A DNA stretch of 35,214 nt from Terriglobus sp. Lineage in GTDB: Bacteria; Acidobacteriota; Terriglobia; Terriglobales; Acidobacteriaceae. Under the pieces are notes generated by a model. That model saw only the letters and a list, made by a program, of their open reading frames with translations, searched no databases and was not told the origin of the DNA. The translations under genes and the position numbers were made by a program. The stretch covers positions 1-35,214 of the forward strand of contig JAMFTB010000284.1 of assembly GCA_026225595.1 (NCBI GenBank), given 5' to 3'. Shown here piece by piece: positions 7,946 to 16,108 of this stretch (position 1 is the first letter of the stretch; the number at the start of each line of letters is the position of its first letter).

Positions 7946-9481
7946 TTACGGCAGTAGTTTGAAGTTGTTTACCTTCACCTTGGCGCCGGCCAGATTGCGG
8001 TGTTCGCTCAGCTTGATGCGCAGCGTGATCTCGTTGAAGTGCAGGCTGGCCACATCGTTGCGGATGGGGAAGTGCAGCACCTCATTCACGGGCGCGCGGT
8101 ACAGCGAAATCTTCTGCGGCAGGCTGGACGCGATTGGCACCGTTCCAAGGGAGCGCTCAACGGTTGTGCCGTTGGGCCTGATGTCCTTCAACACCATCTC
8201 CACATCCATGCGGCCGTAGCGGTTATCCGCATTGGTCAGCGCCAGGTCAATGGCGCGGCAGCAGCCTGCGTTAATGCGGTCGCCCAGCCGCTGATGCGCC
8301 TCCATCGTGAGGGGCGTTTCGTCGGCGGTGTGAATGTTCGCCTTCAAGGGATCGCCGCGGTGCGTCAACACTTCCGTGGCGCTGGCGCAGTCTCTGCAAT
8401 AGCCCGTCGTGGGCCTCATTTCAAAGTAGTGATAAGCGCCGTCAAACGGAATCACCAGCGGCTTTACTGGTCTGAAACCGCTGCCGGTGTGCAGACCGGC
8501 GGAGACCGGCACAATCTTGTCGCGTTTGGGCAGCGGTGGCGCCAGCAGCACAATGCCTTTGTAGGAATGCTTCAGCGTGGGCACGATCTTCGGTGGTGTC
8601 AGCACCTGTGCGCCCGCCATCACCGCATTGCTGAACATGCCACCATTCAGACCCGCCTGCAGCAGCGGCGTCAACGCCAGGCACGTCAGCAAAAAGCAGG
8701 GAGCCACGGCGGCACGGCGCGTACGGCTGCCTATGATTGTGGTCTCGCCGGGGACGGTGGGCGGCGTGGTGGTGAAGAACCACATCGTAGCCGCGGTTAG
8801 CACAATCAGCAGCGACTCCGCCAGCGCTGGCATGCCTGCCGCAAACGTGAATACTGCGGCCTGCAGTAGCAGCGCCAGTAACACTGCTGTTCCTGCTACG
8901 GGGCGTGATGCTGGCAGGGCTGCCGTTGCAAACAGCGCGCGGCCGCTTGCACGTTTTGTGATGACGACCGCAGCCTCGCCAAACCGCAGCGTCAGGATGG
9001 TGCCGGTCTTTGGTCCCGGCGAGGTGTAATCCAGCAGCTCTGGAGTGTCCTCGTCCAGAGCATCAAAATCCTCCGCAGCGTTGGCTGCCAGCACCTGCCT
9101 GCGGCTGAAGTGCGTGAGGATGGCCGCAATGGGCACGGGCGCGACAATCACCCACACCGCGTGCTCGTTCCATAAAACAAACAGCAGCGGCAGCCAGATG
9201 GCGGCGCTCCAAGCATAGGCGCGCAGCGCGCGTGTGGACACTCCCAGTTGCTGATGAAACGTGCGGCAGACCGCCCACACCATTCCCAGCACGGACGCGG
9301 CAGCAAGCAGCATCATGCCAGCGGAGCGCGACACCAGTCCCTGCCACGTAAGGTTGTGCGCCGGGCCGGGTACAGCCAGCGCCACCACCGTGGACGAGAA
9401 CACAAAGCCAACCGCCATGGGGATAACCCACGACTGCCATCGCAGAGACATCCGTCTCGACTTGAGTTCGGCAGAGATCAT
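7946..9481 (-). CDS. Large multi-pass membrane protein with C-terminal soluble domain, unknown
   Basis: I do not recognise the family. Starting at the ATG at 9479-9481 the protein has about 511 residues. The first 300 hold several hydrophobic helices (WVIPMAVGFVFSSTVVALAV, SAAIWLPLLFVLW, VLLALLLQAAVFTFAAGM, LTCLALTPLLQAG) with a cytosolic or periplasmic loop between. The remaining 210 form a soluble domain of beta-type sequence containing a cysteine cluster (GYCRDCAS, GCCRA). The track ORF starts further upstream at 9550, but those residues do not look coding. A start at 9451 (MSLRWQ) is also possible, and no candidate has a good ribosome-binding site. It lies 123 bp downstream of plsX on the same strand. 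Confidence 0.7.
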   Translation of the reverse strand: MISAELKSRRMSLRWQSWVIPMAVGFVFSSTVVALAVPGPAHNLTWQGLVSRSAGMMLLAAASVLGMVWAVCRTFHQQLGVSTRALRAYAWSAAIWLPLLFVLWNEHAVWVIVAPVPIAAILTHFSRRQVLAANAAEDFDALDEDTPELLDYTSPGPKTGTILTLRFGEAAVVITKRASGRALFATAALPASRPVAGTAVLLALLLQAAVFTFAAGMPALAESLLIVLTAATMWFFTTTPPTVPGETTIIGSRTRRAAVAPCFLLTCLALTPLLQAGLNGGMFSNAVMAGAQVLTPPKIVPTLKHSYKGIVLLAPPLPKRDKIVPVSAGLHTGSGFRPVKPLVIPFDGAYHYFEMRPTTGYCRDCASATEVLTHRGDPLKANIHTADETPLTMEAHQRLGDRINAGCCRAIDLALTNADNRYGRMDVEMVLKDIRPNGTTVERSLGTVPIASSLPQKISLYRAPVNEVLHFPIRNDVASLHFNEITLRIKLSEHRNLAGAKVKVNNFKLLP

Positions 9482-9604
9482 GCAAAGGATTTTGCCGCGC
9501 AGAGGGCACGGATGAAAAGCAAAATCGCAAACGATTTGGATAAGCTGCACCCGCTTAAAGCAGATCCCTCCGCTTCGCTGCGGGATGACAAGTTTAGGGG
9601 GAAG

Positions 9605-10675
9605 TTAAGCGGTCGCGGCTTCGGCTTTGGCTGCTTCAGCTTTGGCGGCCAGTATGGTCTCTGCGCGAGCACTCAATGCGCCTTCAATGTGGCGGCTTAC
9701 ATCTGCCTGCGCAAATTGCATGGCGACGCGGATGGCGTTGAGAATTGCAGTCTCATTCGACGATCCATGGCCAATGATGCAGGCTCCGCGCACACCCAAA
9801 AGCGGAGCGCCGCCGTACTCGGAGTAGTCGAGCCGGCGCTTGAAATTTTTGAATGCCTTGCGGCTCAGCAGAGCGCCCACCTGCGAGGTTACGGTAGCCT
9901 TCAGCGTCTGCTTCAGGCTGTCGCTTACCAGCTTGGCCAGGCCTTCGCTGGTCTTCAGCGCAACGTTGCCCACAAAGCCATCACACACCACAACGTCGCA
10001 GCGGCCGTTGAACAGGTCGCGACCTTCAACGTTGCCAATGAAGTGGTGAAGGATGGTGCCCTCAAGCTCGCGCAGCAGCGGCAGCGTCTCGCGCGTCAGG
10101 GTGTTGCCCTTGCTGTCTTCTTCACCAATGGAGAGCAGGCCCACGCGTGGCCGGGGCATGCCCAGCACGGTGCGTGCGTAGATCTGGCCCATCAGCGCAA
10201 ACTGCACAAGATTTTCAGGATCGCTGTCGACGTTCGCGCCCACATCCAGCAACACGCAGGGCGAGCCGGTTTGCGTGGGCAGCATGGTCGCCAGCGCGGG
10301 GCGTGCCACGCCATCCAGCGTGCCCAGCACCATCTTTGCGGTTGCCATGGCTGCGCCGGTATTACCAGCGGTCACAAAGCCGCGAGCCTTGCCCTCGCGG
10401 ACCAGCTTCAGGCCCACGCGCATGCTCGAATCTTTCTTCGTGCGTACGGAGGCGGCTGCCTTGTCATCCATGCTGATCCACTCAGACGCGTGCACCACCT
10501 CAATGGGCAAGTCTTCGCCCATCAGGTGGTCGCGCAGTGCGGGTGCAATCAGTTCTTCAGGCCCAACGACATGAATACGAACGGGGAACATCCGGCACGC
10601 AGCAATAGCGCCGCGGAGCTCCGGATCAGGGCTCTTGTCGGAGCCCATTGCGTCGAGAACAATGTCAGTCAGCAT
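9605..10675 (-). CDS. plsX: Phosphate acyltransferase PlsX
   Basis: A 356-residue protein matching PlsX, which converts acyl-ACP and phosphate to acyl-phosphate, the first step of the PlsX-PlsY route to phosphatidic acid. The diagnostic segments are IVLDAMGSDKSPDPELRGA at the N-terminus, FVTAGNTGAAMATA, LLDVGANVD, LLSIGEEDSKGN and YSEYGGAPLLGVRGACIIGH. The C-terminus ends in an Ala/Glu/Lys-rich tail that is slightly longer than usual. It is the third gene of the conserved yceD-rpmF-plsX operon, 21 bp after rpmF, and was probably followed in the ancestor by fab genes that are not present here. Confidence 0.96.
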   Translation of the reverse strand: MLTDIVLDAMGSDKSPDPELRGAIAACRMFPVRIHVVGPEELIAPALRDHLMGEDLPIEVVHASEWISMDDKAAASVRTKKDSSMRVGLKLVREGKARGFVTAGNTGAAMATAKMVLGTLDGVARPALATMLPTQTGSPCVLLDVGANVDSDPENLVQFALMGQIYARTVLGMPRPRVGLLSIGEEDSKGNTLTRETLPLLRELEGTILHHFIGNVEGRDLFNGRCDVVVCDGFVGNVALKTSEGLAKLVSDSLKQTLKATVTSQVGALLSRKAFKNFKRRLDYSEYGGAPLLGVRGACIIGHGSSNETAILNAIRVAMQFAQADVSRHIEGALSARAETILAAKAEAAKAEAATA

Positions 10676-10696
10676 GCCAGCGGCAGGTTTCCCTAC

Positions 10697-10882
10697 TTAT
10701 GCTTCTTTGGTAGCGGCTATCACGGCGCGGCCGCGGTACTCGCCACACTTGGGGCATGCATGGTGGGCAAGCTTGCGCTCGCCGCAGTTGGGGCAGTTAC
10801 CGGAGTTCGGCACTGTGAGGAAATCGTGCGAGCGGCGCTTAGCGGTCCGCTGCTTGGAGTGGCGACGCTTTGGATTCGGCAT
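10697..10882 (-). CDS. rpmF: 50S ribosomal protein bL32
   Basis: A 61-residue basic protein beginning MPNPKRRHSKQRTAKRRSH, diagnostic of bL32. It has the zinc-ribbon pair CPNCG and CPKCG of the cysteine-containing (C+) form, which would bind one zinc ion. An AAAGG lies upstream of the ATG. It is located between yceD and plsX, the widespread bacterial arrangement that links ribosome and membrane-lipid synthesis. The ORF on the opposite strand here is a shadow. Confidence 0.98.
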   Translation of the reverse strand: MPNPKRRHSKQRTAKRRSHDFLTVPNSGNCPNCGERKLAHHACPKCGEYRGRAVIAATKEA

Positions 10883-11015
10883 CGGTCTAACCTTTCAAAC
10901 AAAACTTGAACTTCAGCACAATCGCTCCCATTCACGCCAATTTGTTGCAGCGTGTCCGGAAGCACCTATGCGTCAAACTGTTGGGCCTCTCAGCGCTTTG
11001 TTGCCGCGCTTCGAC

Positions 11016-11573
11016 TTACTTGCCGTCTGCCCTTACCGCGCCTAATCCCTGGAGCGCACCCCACCGCGGATCGACAATTTCGTCGCTGCAGTTACAGGCT
11101 GTCTCATTCAGGTTTCCGCCGCAGTGTGCGCAGAGTCCTTTGCAATCCTCCCGGCAGAGCGAGCGATCGGGCAGGGACAATAACACCTGTTCGCGCACAA
11201 CGTCTTCCAGGAGAAGGCCGCTTTGTTCATAATACCCGATTTCTGTCTCCGCCTCACTGATTGCTCGTTCACCAGCTTCCGCATCATTGCCGGAGGGCCG
11301 GAAGATGAGGTCAAAGGTCTGGTCTGCGCGGTAGGCAATGGGGTCCAGGCAGCGTGCGCACAGCAACTCAAAGTCGCCTTTGAGAGTCGCGCGCAGGCGG
11401 ATGTCTTCGACGACCTGGCGGGGGCCAATGTGCTCTTCAATGCGGTCGGCTGCGCCGCGCACCTTCAGAGGACTGGTCTGGCGGACGTCCGGAGCAAAGT
11501 CAATGACGCCGGGCGCCAGCTGAAGGTCAAGCGAGAGAGGATCGGGAACGAGATCGGCAGGGGTAATGCGCAT
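11016..11573 (-). CDS. yceD: YceD/DUF177 family protein
   Basis: A 185-residue protein of the YceD (DUF177) family. It shows the family's LLCARCLDPI motif in the middle and the C-terminal cysteine-rich segment CKGLCAHCGGNLNETACNC. The role in bacteria is not settled, although the family is tied by gene order, and in plants by genetics, to 23S rRNA processing. The start codon has the excellent site GGAGGAG five bases upstream. It is the first gene of yceD-rpmF-plsX, with a TTGACA promoter about 80 bp upstream. The 133-bp gap to rpmF may leave room for an internal promoter. Confidence 0.93.
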   Translation of the reverse strand: MRITPADLVPDPLSLDLQLAPGVIDFAPDVRQTSPLKVRGAADRIEEHIGPRQVVEDIRLRATLKGDFELLCARCLDPIAYRADQTFDLIFRPSGNDAEAGERAISEAETEIGYYEQSGLLLEDVVREQVLLSLPDRSLCREDCKGLCAHCGGNLNETACNCSDEIVDPRWGALQGLGAVRADGK

Positions 11574-11631
11574 TTCTCCTCCATTATCGCAGTTACTGGT
11601 CGGTTACGGGGGCAGCTGCAGATCTGCACTT

Positions 11632-11660
11632 GTTATGGTGCAATCTGTTTTCTTTGTCAA
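11632..11660 (-). promoter_or_regulatory. Promoter of the yceD-rpmF-plsX operon
   Basis: On the minus strand a perfect TTGACA (11655-11660) is followed after 17 bp by CATAAC (11632-11637), four of six matches to the -10 consensus. Transcription would start near 11625, giving a 5' leader of about 50 nt. A second possible minus-strand -10, TATAAA, lies further upstream near 11680. Confidence 0.55.
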
Positions 11661-11689
11661 AGCGGTCTCTACAGATTTTTATAGATAGC

Positions 11690-12065
11690 ACGGTTCTGTT
11701 TTCAGAATTAGGGAGCGCCGGGTGGGAGTATCGCCCGAAAGTCCAGTAAAGACGCGGGTCTTTGGTTTGGCACGTCACCTGCTCTAATGTCCAGCGGGAA
11801 GAACGTGCGGATAGGTGCTGCTGCAACTTGCAGAAGTACCAATGCACCGGGAGCCGGTAGGGAACAGATCGCGCCAGGCAGCTGAATAAAGCTGGATTGA
11901 GCAAGCGGCGACCCTCTTGGTGGTACGACCTTTTAGGGAGGCCAGTGATGGCCATTTACGGTTCAGGGGCTGCACGCTGCCTCTGGCTGACAGTAACGGT
12001 GGCACACACGGCCTCCATCTACGAAACGGAAACAGCCACCCTAACCGGTGGCTGTTTTGTTTTGC
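11690..12065 (+). ncRNA. Candidate structured RNA ending at an intrinsic terminator
   Basis: Successive complementary segments are visible on the plus strand: AAAGAC-GCGG-GTCTTT (11748-11763); a nested hairpin GGTGC...CTGCA-ACT...TGCAG...GCACC (11814-11848); CAGCT-GAATAA-AGCTG near 11880; and a long stem closed by GGAGGCC (from 11937) and GGCCTCC (ending 12016) with inner pairing TCA/TGA and GGGGC/GCCTC. A strong terminator follows. There is no protein gene on either strand. The 5' end is a guess, and the lower half (11930-12065) is the best supported. I compared it by eye with RNase P RNA, tmRNA, 6S, SRP RNA and common riboswitches and found no match to their conserved motifs. Confidence 0.4.
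12031..12065 (+). terminator. Strong intrinsic terminator in the non-coding region
   Basis: AACAGCCACC and GGTGGCTGTT form a perfect 10-bp stem around the loop CTAACC, followed by TTGTTTTG. The T-rich tail is on the plus strand, so it ends a rightward transcript that contains no recognisable gene. Confidence 0.8.
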
Positions 12066-12777
12066 GCCAGATGTATTTTTTCAGCAGGTTTTGCGTCCCC
12101 GGTAAGTCCTTGCTTTTGTATACAATGCAGTTCGGTCAAACTTTGCCGCCCGGTTTTGCACCTGTCTGCAGGTCTGGCCGGATGAAACGTGCTTGCCAAT
12201 GTGCATCGTTGCGCGTAGGATGATTCTGCCTGACGTATCAGCTGATGCAGCATCCGCAAGGGTTGCGGATAAGCGCTCGCTGAGGATGGTTCCCGGTAGT
12301 CCCGGTTTGAATGCCCGGACAGCGCGGAGCCCGTAGGACGAACGACATCTGACACAGAAAGTGGATCCTTCCGCCCCCGTTTGCCTGATGAGGCATGGGT
12401 TGGAAGCAGAGGATCGAGGCGCGGAGGACAGCACACCCGGCTTGCAGACTTTCGCCAGCCCACGCTTCCAGCGCCTTCAGTAGCAGCTGCAACAGCCTAA
12501 AGTGATACTGCACAGGGAACCTGCTCAACCGATTTGCAGCAGATTCCTGAAACACAGCAGATACGCCCAAAGGCACACCAAAACGCAGAACGCCAGCGGC
12601 TTTCCCGGCTATGTGACCGGTACCTGGCAGGATTTCGAGTCAAAGGCTTGAGACGTACCTCCCTTCTTACCGCATCCCGTATCTGCCGGCCTGTCCGGCA
12701 CTCCCGCTGACCGGCTACCCCGGGCCAGCATGGCCGAGCGCGGCCAAACCGCGCCGTCCTTGAAAGAAAGAAGAAGC

Positions 12778-13824
12778 ATGAACGCAGAACAAAACCTTCC
12801 CGAGTCGCACGCTGCCATTGCGCCTCCTCCTTCGTCCTCTCAGGATGTTGAGGGCGGCTCCTCTGCTGGTTCCGCAGGTTCCGCACCCGGCAAAAGCCGC
12901 CGCCGCCGGCGCAAGCGCAAGAATCGCCCCGCGGGCGAAGCTGGCGCAGCGCCCGTAGCCGGTGGTGAAGGCGCTGAAGCTGCTGCTCCTACTGCCGCCG
13001 CAGAACCGCGTCCCCGCAGCAACAATGGCGGTGGTCAGCAACAGGGCGGCCAGCAGGCCAACAGCCAGTCGCAGGGCAAGCGCTGGAAGAAGAAGAAATT
13101 CCGTTCCGCCAGCAGCGATGGCCAGCCGCGGCCCGAGCCGGGCAACAGCCTGCAGGGTTCGCAGGCCGGGCAGGGCAATCGCGGCCGCAACCGCACCAAG
13201 CAGCAGCGTGGTCCTCGCTCGTTTGTGGGGCCCATGGATCACAGCTATCGCGAGGCCAACGGCAACTATGCTGAGGGCCCGGCCAGCACCATTGAGCTGC
13301 ATGGCAACGGCGGTCGCCGCCAGAGCAACCATCGCAACAACGGTCACGGGGGCCACAATGAAGACCGTATGCCGCCGGAGCTGATGACGAACCACCGCGC
13401 TATTGCTATTCCGGAAGACGCGCCCACGCACATCTACTTCTTCATTGAGGATCTGTTCTTTACCGCGAAGATTCAGGAGGCCGCGCGCCAGCAGGGCGTG
13501 AAGGTGGCCTTCATGAAGCCGGACAAGGACATCGTCGCGCACCTGTCAGAGCTGCACGATCACGAACATCCGTCGCTCATCGTGTTTGATCTGAACAATG
13601 TTGCAGCCAAGCCGCTCACGCTCATCCCCAAGCTGAAGAGCAAGCTGAAGAAGGGCACGTCCATCGTGGGTTTCCTCTCGCACCTGCAGGGTGACCTGAA
13701 GGCAAAGGCAATGGAGGCAGGCTGTCACTCGGTCATGCCACGCGCAGCCTTCTCGCAGAATCTGCCAAACCTTCTGCGCCGCTACGGTGCAGAAGACGAG
13801 CACGAGCCAAACTTCAACCAGTAA
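12778..13824 (+). CDS. Arg-rich disordered protein with C-terminal receiver-like domain
   Basis: The ATG at 12778 gives 348 residues. The N-terminal 210 are of low complexity: a Ser/Gly/Pro stretch, a strongly basic block (GKSRRRRRKRKNRPAG), then Gln/Gly/Asn/Arg-rich sequence (NNGGGQQQGGQQANSQSQGK). The last 125 residues look like a CheY-type receiver fold. HIYFFIEDLFF fits strand 1 with an acidic pair, PSLIVFDLNN fits strand 3 with the possible phospho-accepting Asp, and SIVGFLSHL fits strand 4. The usual strand-5 Lys-Pro is replaced by MPRAAF, so phosphorylation is uncertain. Basic disordered tails of this kind often bind RNA. Joining one to a receiver domain is unusual, and a regulatory RNA-binding role is inference. 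It has an unusually long upstream non-coding region and its own terminator, so it is probably monocistronic. Confidence 0.85.
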   Translation: MNAEQNLPESHAAIAPPPSSSQDVEGGSSAGSAGSAPGKSRRRRRKRKNRPAGEAGAAPVAGGEGAEAAAPTAAAEPRPRSNNGGGQQQGGQQANSQSQGKRWKKKKFRSASSDGQPRPEPGNSLQGSQAGQGNRGRNRTKQQRGPRSFVGPMDHSYREANGNYAEGPASTIELHGNGGRRQSNHRNNGHGGHNEDRMPPELMTNHRAIAIPEDAPTHIYFFIEDLFFTAKIQEAARQQGVKVAFMKPDKDIVAHLSELHDHEHPSLIVFDLNNVAAKPLTLIPKLKSKLKKGTSIVGFLSHLQGDLKAKAMEAGCHSVMPRAAFSQNLPNLLRRYGAEDEHEPNFNQ

Positions 13825-13841
13825 TTTTCCCGATTGAAATG

Positions 13842-13875
13842 GTGGGCACCGTAACGGGTGCCCACTTTACTTTTT
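13842..13875 (+). terminator. Intrinsic terminator after the receiver-like gene
   Basis: GTGGGCACC and GGTGCCCAC form a 9-bp stem around a 6-nt loop, followed by TTTACTTTTT. It lies 17 bp past the stop codon at 13824 and just before the cupin gene. Confidence 0.85.
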
Positions 13876-13898
13876 GAAGCAGCCTTTGGAGCATGCCG

Positions 13899-14258
13899 AT
13901 GCCCACGCACATTGTGGATACCACCAACGCCGAACACTACAAGTGGGGCGGCCTGCAGGGTACGGATTGCGACGGCTGGTACCTTGTGCAGTCAGACGGT
14001 CTGAGCGTGATTGAGGAGCTGATGCCGCCCGGCACCAAGGAAGAGCGGCACATGCATGCAAAGTCGCGGCAGTTTTTCTTTGTGCTTGAAGGCGAACTGA
14101 CCATGGAAGTGGAGCACCATGACTTTGCCGTTGCTGCGGGTAAGGGCATTGAGGTGTATCCGGGGCAGGCGCACCAGGCCATCAACCGCAGCGGCGCGCC
14201 GGTGCGGATTATGGTCACCAGCCAGCCGCCAAGCCACGGCGACCGCACGCCGGCGTAG
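13899..14258 (+). CDS. Cupin-domain protein
   Basis: A small single-domain cupin of 119 residues. Motif 1 is recognisable in ERHMHAKSRQFFFVLEGELTMEV (two His and a Glu-like position for a metal) and motif 2 in VYPGQAHQAINRSG with one His. Its function is unknown. Stand-alone cupins are often metal-dependent isomerases, dioxygenases or sugar-binding proteins. I prefer the second ATG at 13899, because GGAG at 13888-13891 is correctly spaced for it and only one base from the first ATG at 13893. It is preceded by a terminator and followed 47 bp later by dnaG, so it probably has its own promoter and may share a transcript with dnaG. Confidence 0.85.
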   Translation: MPTHIVDTTNAEHYKWGGLQGTDCDGWYLVQSDGLSVIEELMPPGTKEERHMHAKSRQFFFVLEGELTMEVEHHDFAVAAGKGIEVYPGQAHQAINRSGAPVRIMVTSQPPSHGDRTPA

Positions 14259-14305
14259 ATGTCCTTCTTTTCCACGGCGTGTGATTCGCTACGCTGAGTA
14301 CAGCT

Positions 14306-16081
14306 GTGTCCGACAATTTTGCCCAGACCGTAAAAGCTGCCACCGACATTGTGAAGGTGATCGGCGAATACGTGCGTCTGCGCAAGAGCGGCGCGCAAAA
14401 CTTCAGCGGACTGTGTCCCTTCCATCAGGAGAAGTCGCCGTCGTTCAGTGTTAACGCCGCGCACAGCTACTTCTACTGCTTTGGCTGCCACGCCAAGGGC
14501 GACGTGTTCACGTTTGTGCAGCGGATTGAGAACATCAGCTTTCCTGAAGCAGTGCGCACCGTCGCGCAGAAGAGCGGCATCCCGTTGCCCAAGCGCGAAT
14601 GGTCTTCGCCGGAGGAAGCGCAGCAGGCGGGCCTGCGCAAGCAACTTATCGACATCCATGAGGCAGCGACGCAGTATTTTCAGCAGGCATTGCAGTCGCC
14701 GCAGGCAGCGCGCGCGCGTGAGTACCTGAGCAGCCGCACCATGAGTGCGGAGACGGCAACGCTCTTCCGGGTGGGCTACGCGCCCGACGACTTCAACCAC
14801 ATGCGCGAGGCGCTGGGCAAAATCTTCAACGACGAGGTCATGCGGACCAGCGGCCTGTTCTCGTCAAAGGAGCAGAACGACGAAGGCCGGCCCCAAGGTC
14901 AGCTGTATGCGCGTTTTCGCAAACGCATTACCTTTCCCATCTGCAATGAGGCTGGCAAGACCATTGCCTTCACAGCGCGCGCTCTGGATAGCGATGACAA
15001 GAGCGGTCCGAAGTATATGAACTCGCCGGAGACGCCGCTGTATACGAAGGGCCAGGTGCTCTTCAATCTGGATAAGGCGAAGGCATCCATGCGGCAGCAG
15101 GATTACGCGCTGCTGGTGGAAGGGCAGATGGATTGCATCCGCGTCTTTTCGTCGGGCATTCAGCCGGTCATTGCCACCAGCGGCACCGCGTTTACTGAGC
15201 ATCAGGTGCGGCTGCTGTCGCGTTTTACCAAGCGCGTGTCCGTCAATTTTGATCCAGACATTGCGGGCGCGAATGCTGCGGAAAAATCGTTAGCTTTGTT
15301 AACTGAGGCAGAGTTTGAAGTGCGCGTAGTCACGCTTGAGGGCGGCCTGGATCCGGACCGCTTTGTGCAGGAGCATGGCATTGCAGCCTATGCCGATGCG
15401 GTGCGTGCGGCCAAGCCCTACGCGGAGTATTTGATCGAGCGCGCACGCACGCTGTTTCCGCAGCGCACGGCCGAGGCGAAGGTGAAGGCGGTAAATTTTC
15501 TGCTGCCGCACATTCGCCGCCTGCCCTCCAAAATTCATCGTGCGCAGTTTGTGGATGATGCTGCACAGAAGCTGGGCATTGACTCGTCACTGATGCGGCA
15601 GGAGCTGCAGGAGGCTGCGACGCATCGGCTGGAAAGCATCCGCAGCCAGACGCGTGAGTTGGGCGAAAACGAGCGCAAGTTGATCCGTGCCCTGATTTTG
15701 CCGGAGCATGACCCTGCACGGCAGCGTGTTGTAACGGAAGTCACCGCGCGGCCTGAACTGCTGGAAGGCATGGCGACTGCTGACCTGATTGAAGCGCTGG
15801 CTGCAAACGCAATTGGTGACAACCCGCTGGAATCGGCACCCGACGATCGAAGCCGCGAGATGCTGGCACGGCTGCTGAGCCAGGATTCGATGGGCGATCC
15901 GTCGATGATTCTGGTCGAGGCTGGCAACGCACTCCACACGCTGGAGAGAGATCGCCTTGCGCGGCGCAACACGGAACTCAAGATGATGATTGCCGAAGCA
16001 GAACGGCGTGGCGATCAAAGCATGGCGGACCAACTGTACGCGGAAGCGGTGCAGGTGAACCGCGCTCTGCGTACCTTGTAG
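14306..16081 (+). CDS. dnaG: DNA primase DnaG
   Basis: A 591-residue primase that makes RNA primers for lagging-strand replication. The N-terminal zinc-binding domain has C37-P-F-H40 and C58-F-G-C61 (CHC2 type). The catalytic core includes the SGPKYMNSPETPLYTKG motif. The TOPRIM domain contains LLVEGQMDCIRVF with the catalytic Glu and VNFDPDIAGANAAEKS with the metal-binding Asp pair. The last 150 residues are the less conserved helicase-binding region. The start is a GTG at 14306 that opens the family's conserved N-terminus. Unlike the classic rpsU-dnaG-rpoD macromolecular synthesis operon, it is flanked by a cupin and by Rid genes. The first Rid gene follows after 27 bp and may be co-transcribed. 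Confidence 0.97.
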   Translation: MSDNFAQTVKAATDIVKVIGEYVRLRKSGAQNFSGLCPFHQEKSPSFSVNAAHSYFYCFGCHAKGDVFTFVQRIENISFPEAVRTVAQKSGIPLPKREWSSPEEAQQAGLRKQLIDIHEAATQYFQQALQSPQAARAREYLSSRTMSAETATLFRVGYAPDDFNHMREALGKIFNDEVMRTSGLFSSKEQNDEGRPQGQLYARFRKRITFPICNEAGKTIAFTARALDSDDKSGPKYMNSPETPLYTKGQVLFNLDKAKASMRQQDYALLVEGQMDCIRVFSSGIQPVIATSGTAFTEHQVRLLSRFTKRVSVNFDPDIAGANAAEKSLALLTEAEFEVRVVTLEGGLDPDRFVQEHGIAAYADAVRAAKPYAEYLIERARTLFPQRTAEAKVKAVNFLLPHIRRLPSKIHRAQFVDDAAQKLGIDSSLMRQELQEAATHRLESIRSQTRELGENERKLIRALILPEHDPARQRVVTEVTARPELLEGMATADLIEALAANAIGDNPLESAPDDRSREMLARLLSQDSMGDPSMILVEAGNALHTLERDRLARRNTELKMMIAEAERRGDQSMADQLYAEAVQVNRALRTL

Positions 16082-16108
16082 TCAGCGAGTTTTTGGAGGG
16101 ATTGCGCA

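Larger units (their letters stand above)
11574..12777. other. 1.2-kb region without a credible protein gene
   Basis: The track ORFs here are all minus-strand and overlapping, with scattered rare composition and no motif I recognise. The left part holds the yceD promoter and a run of hairpins ending in a terminator (see the ncRNA entry). The right part (12061-12777) has no gene. It does contain a perfect palindrome ATCAGCTGAT just before a perfect 8-bp hairpin ATCCGCAA-GGG-TTGCGGAT (12252-12270), and an extended -10-like TGTATACAAT at 12117. It may be a long 5' leader for the gene at 12778. Confidence 0.6.

Noticed and set aside
9248-10909. 553-aa plus-strand ORF opposite plsX and rpmF
   Set aside because: It is antisense to three well-recognised features, has a His/Gln/Ala-rich composition typical of high-GC shadow frames, and shows no motif.
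11690-12065. RNase P RNA, tmRNA, 6S RNA or SRP RNA
   Set aside because: Length and hairpins fit loosely, but the conserved RNase P core (GAGGAAAGTCC), the tmRNA ends, the SRP GGAA tetraloop region and a typical 6S bubble are not seen. I kept it only as an unclassified candidate.
12301-12318. T-loop-like GGTTTGAATGCC suggesting a tRNA
   Set aside because: The flanking bases cannot form a T-stem, and there is no anticodon arm, acceptor stem or CCA nearby.
12041-12576. Overlapping minus-strand ORFs of 112-140 aa in the gene-free region
   Set aside because: They have no ribosome-binding sites, no recognisable domains, unusual Cys/Arg/Ser composition, and they overlap one another in different frames.
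12715-13542. 275-aa minus-strand ORF opposite the receiver-like gene
   Set aside because: The plus frame has a start, a receiver-like domain and a terminator at its end. The minus frame is low-complexity Ala/Leu sequence created by the repetitive opposite strand.
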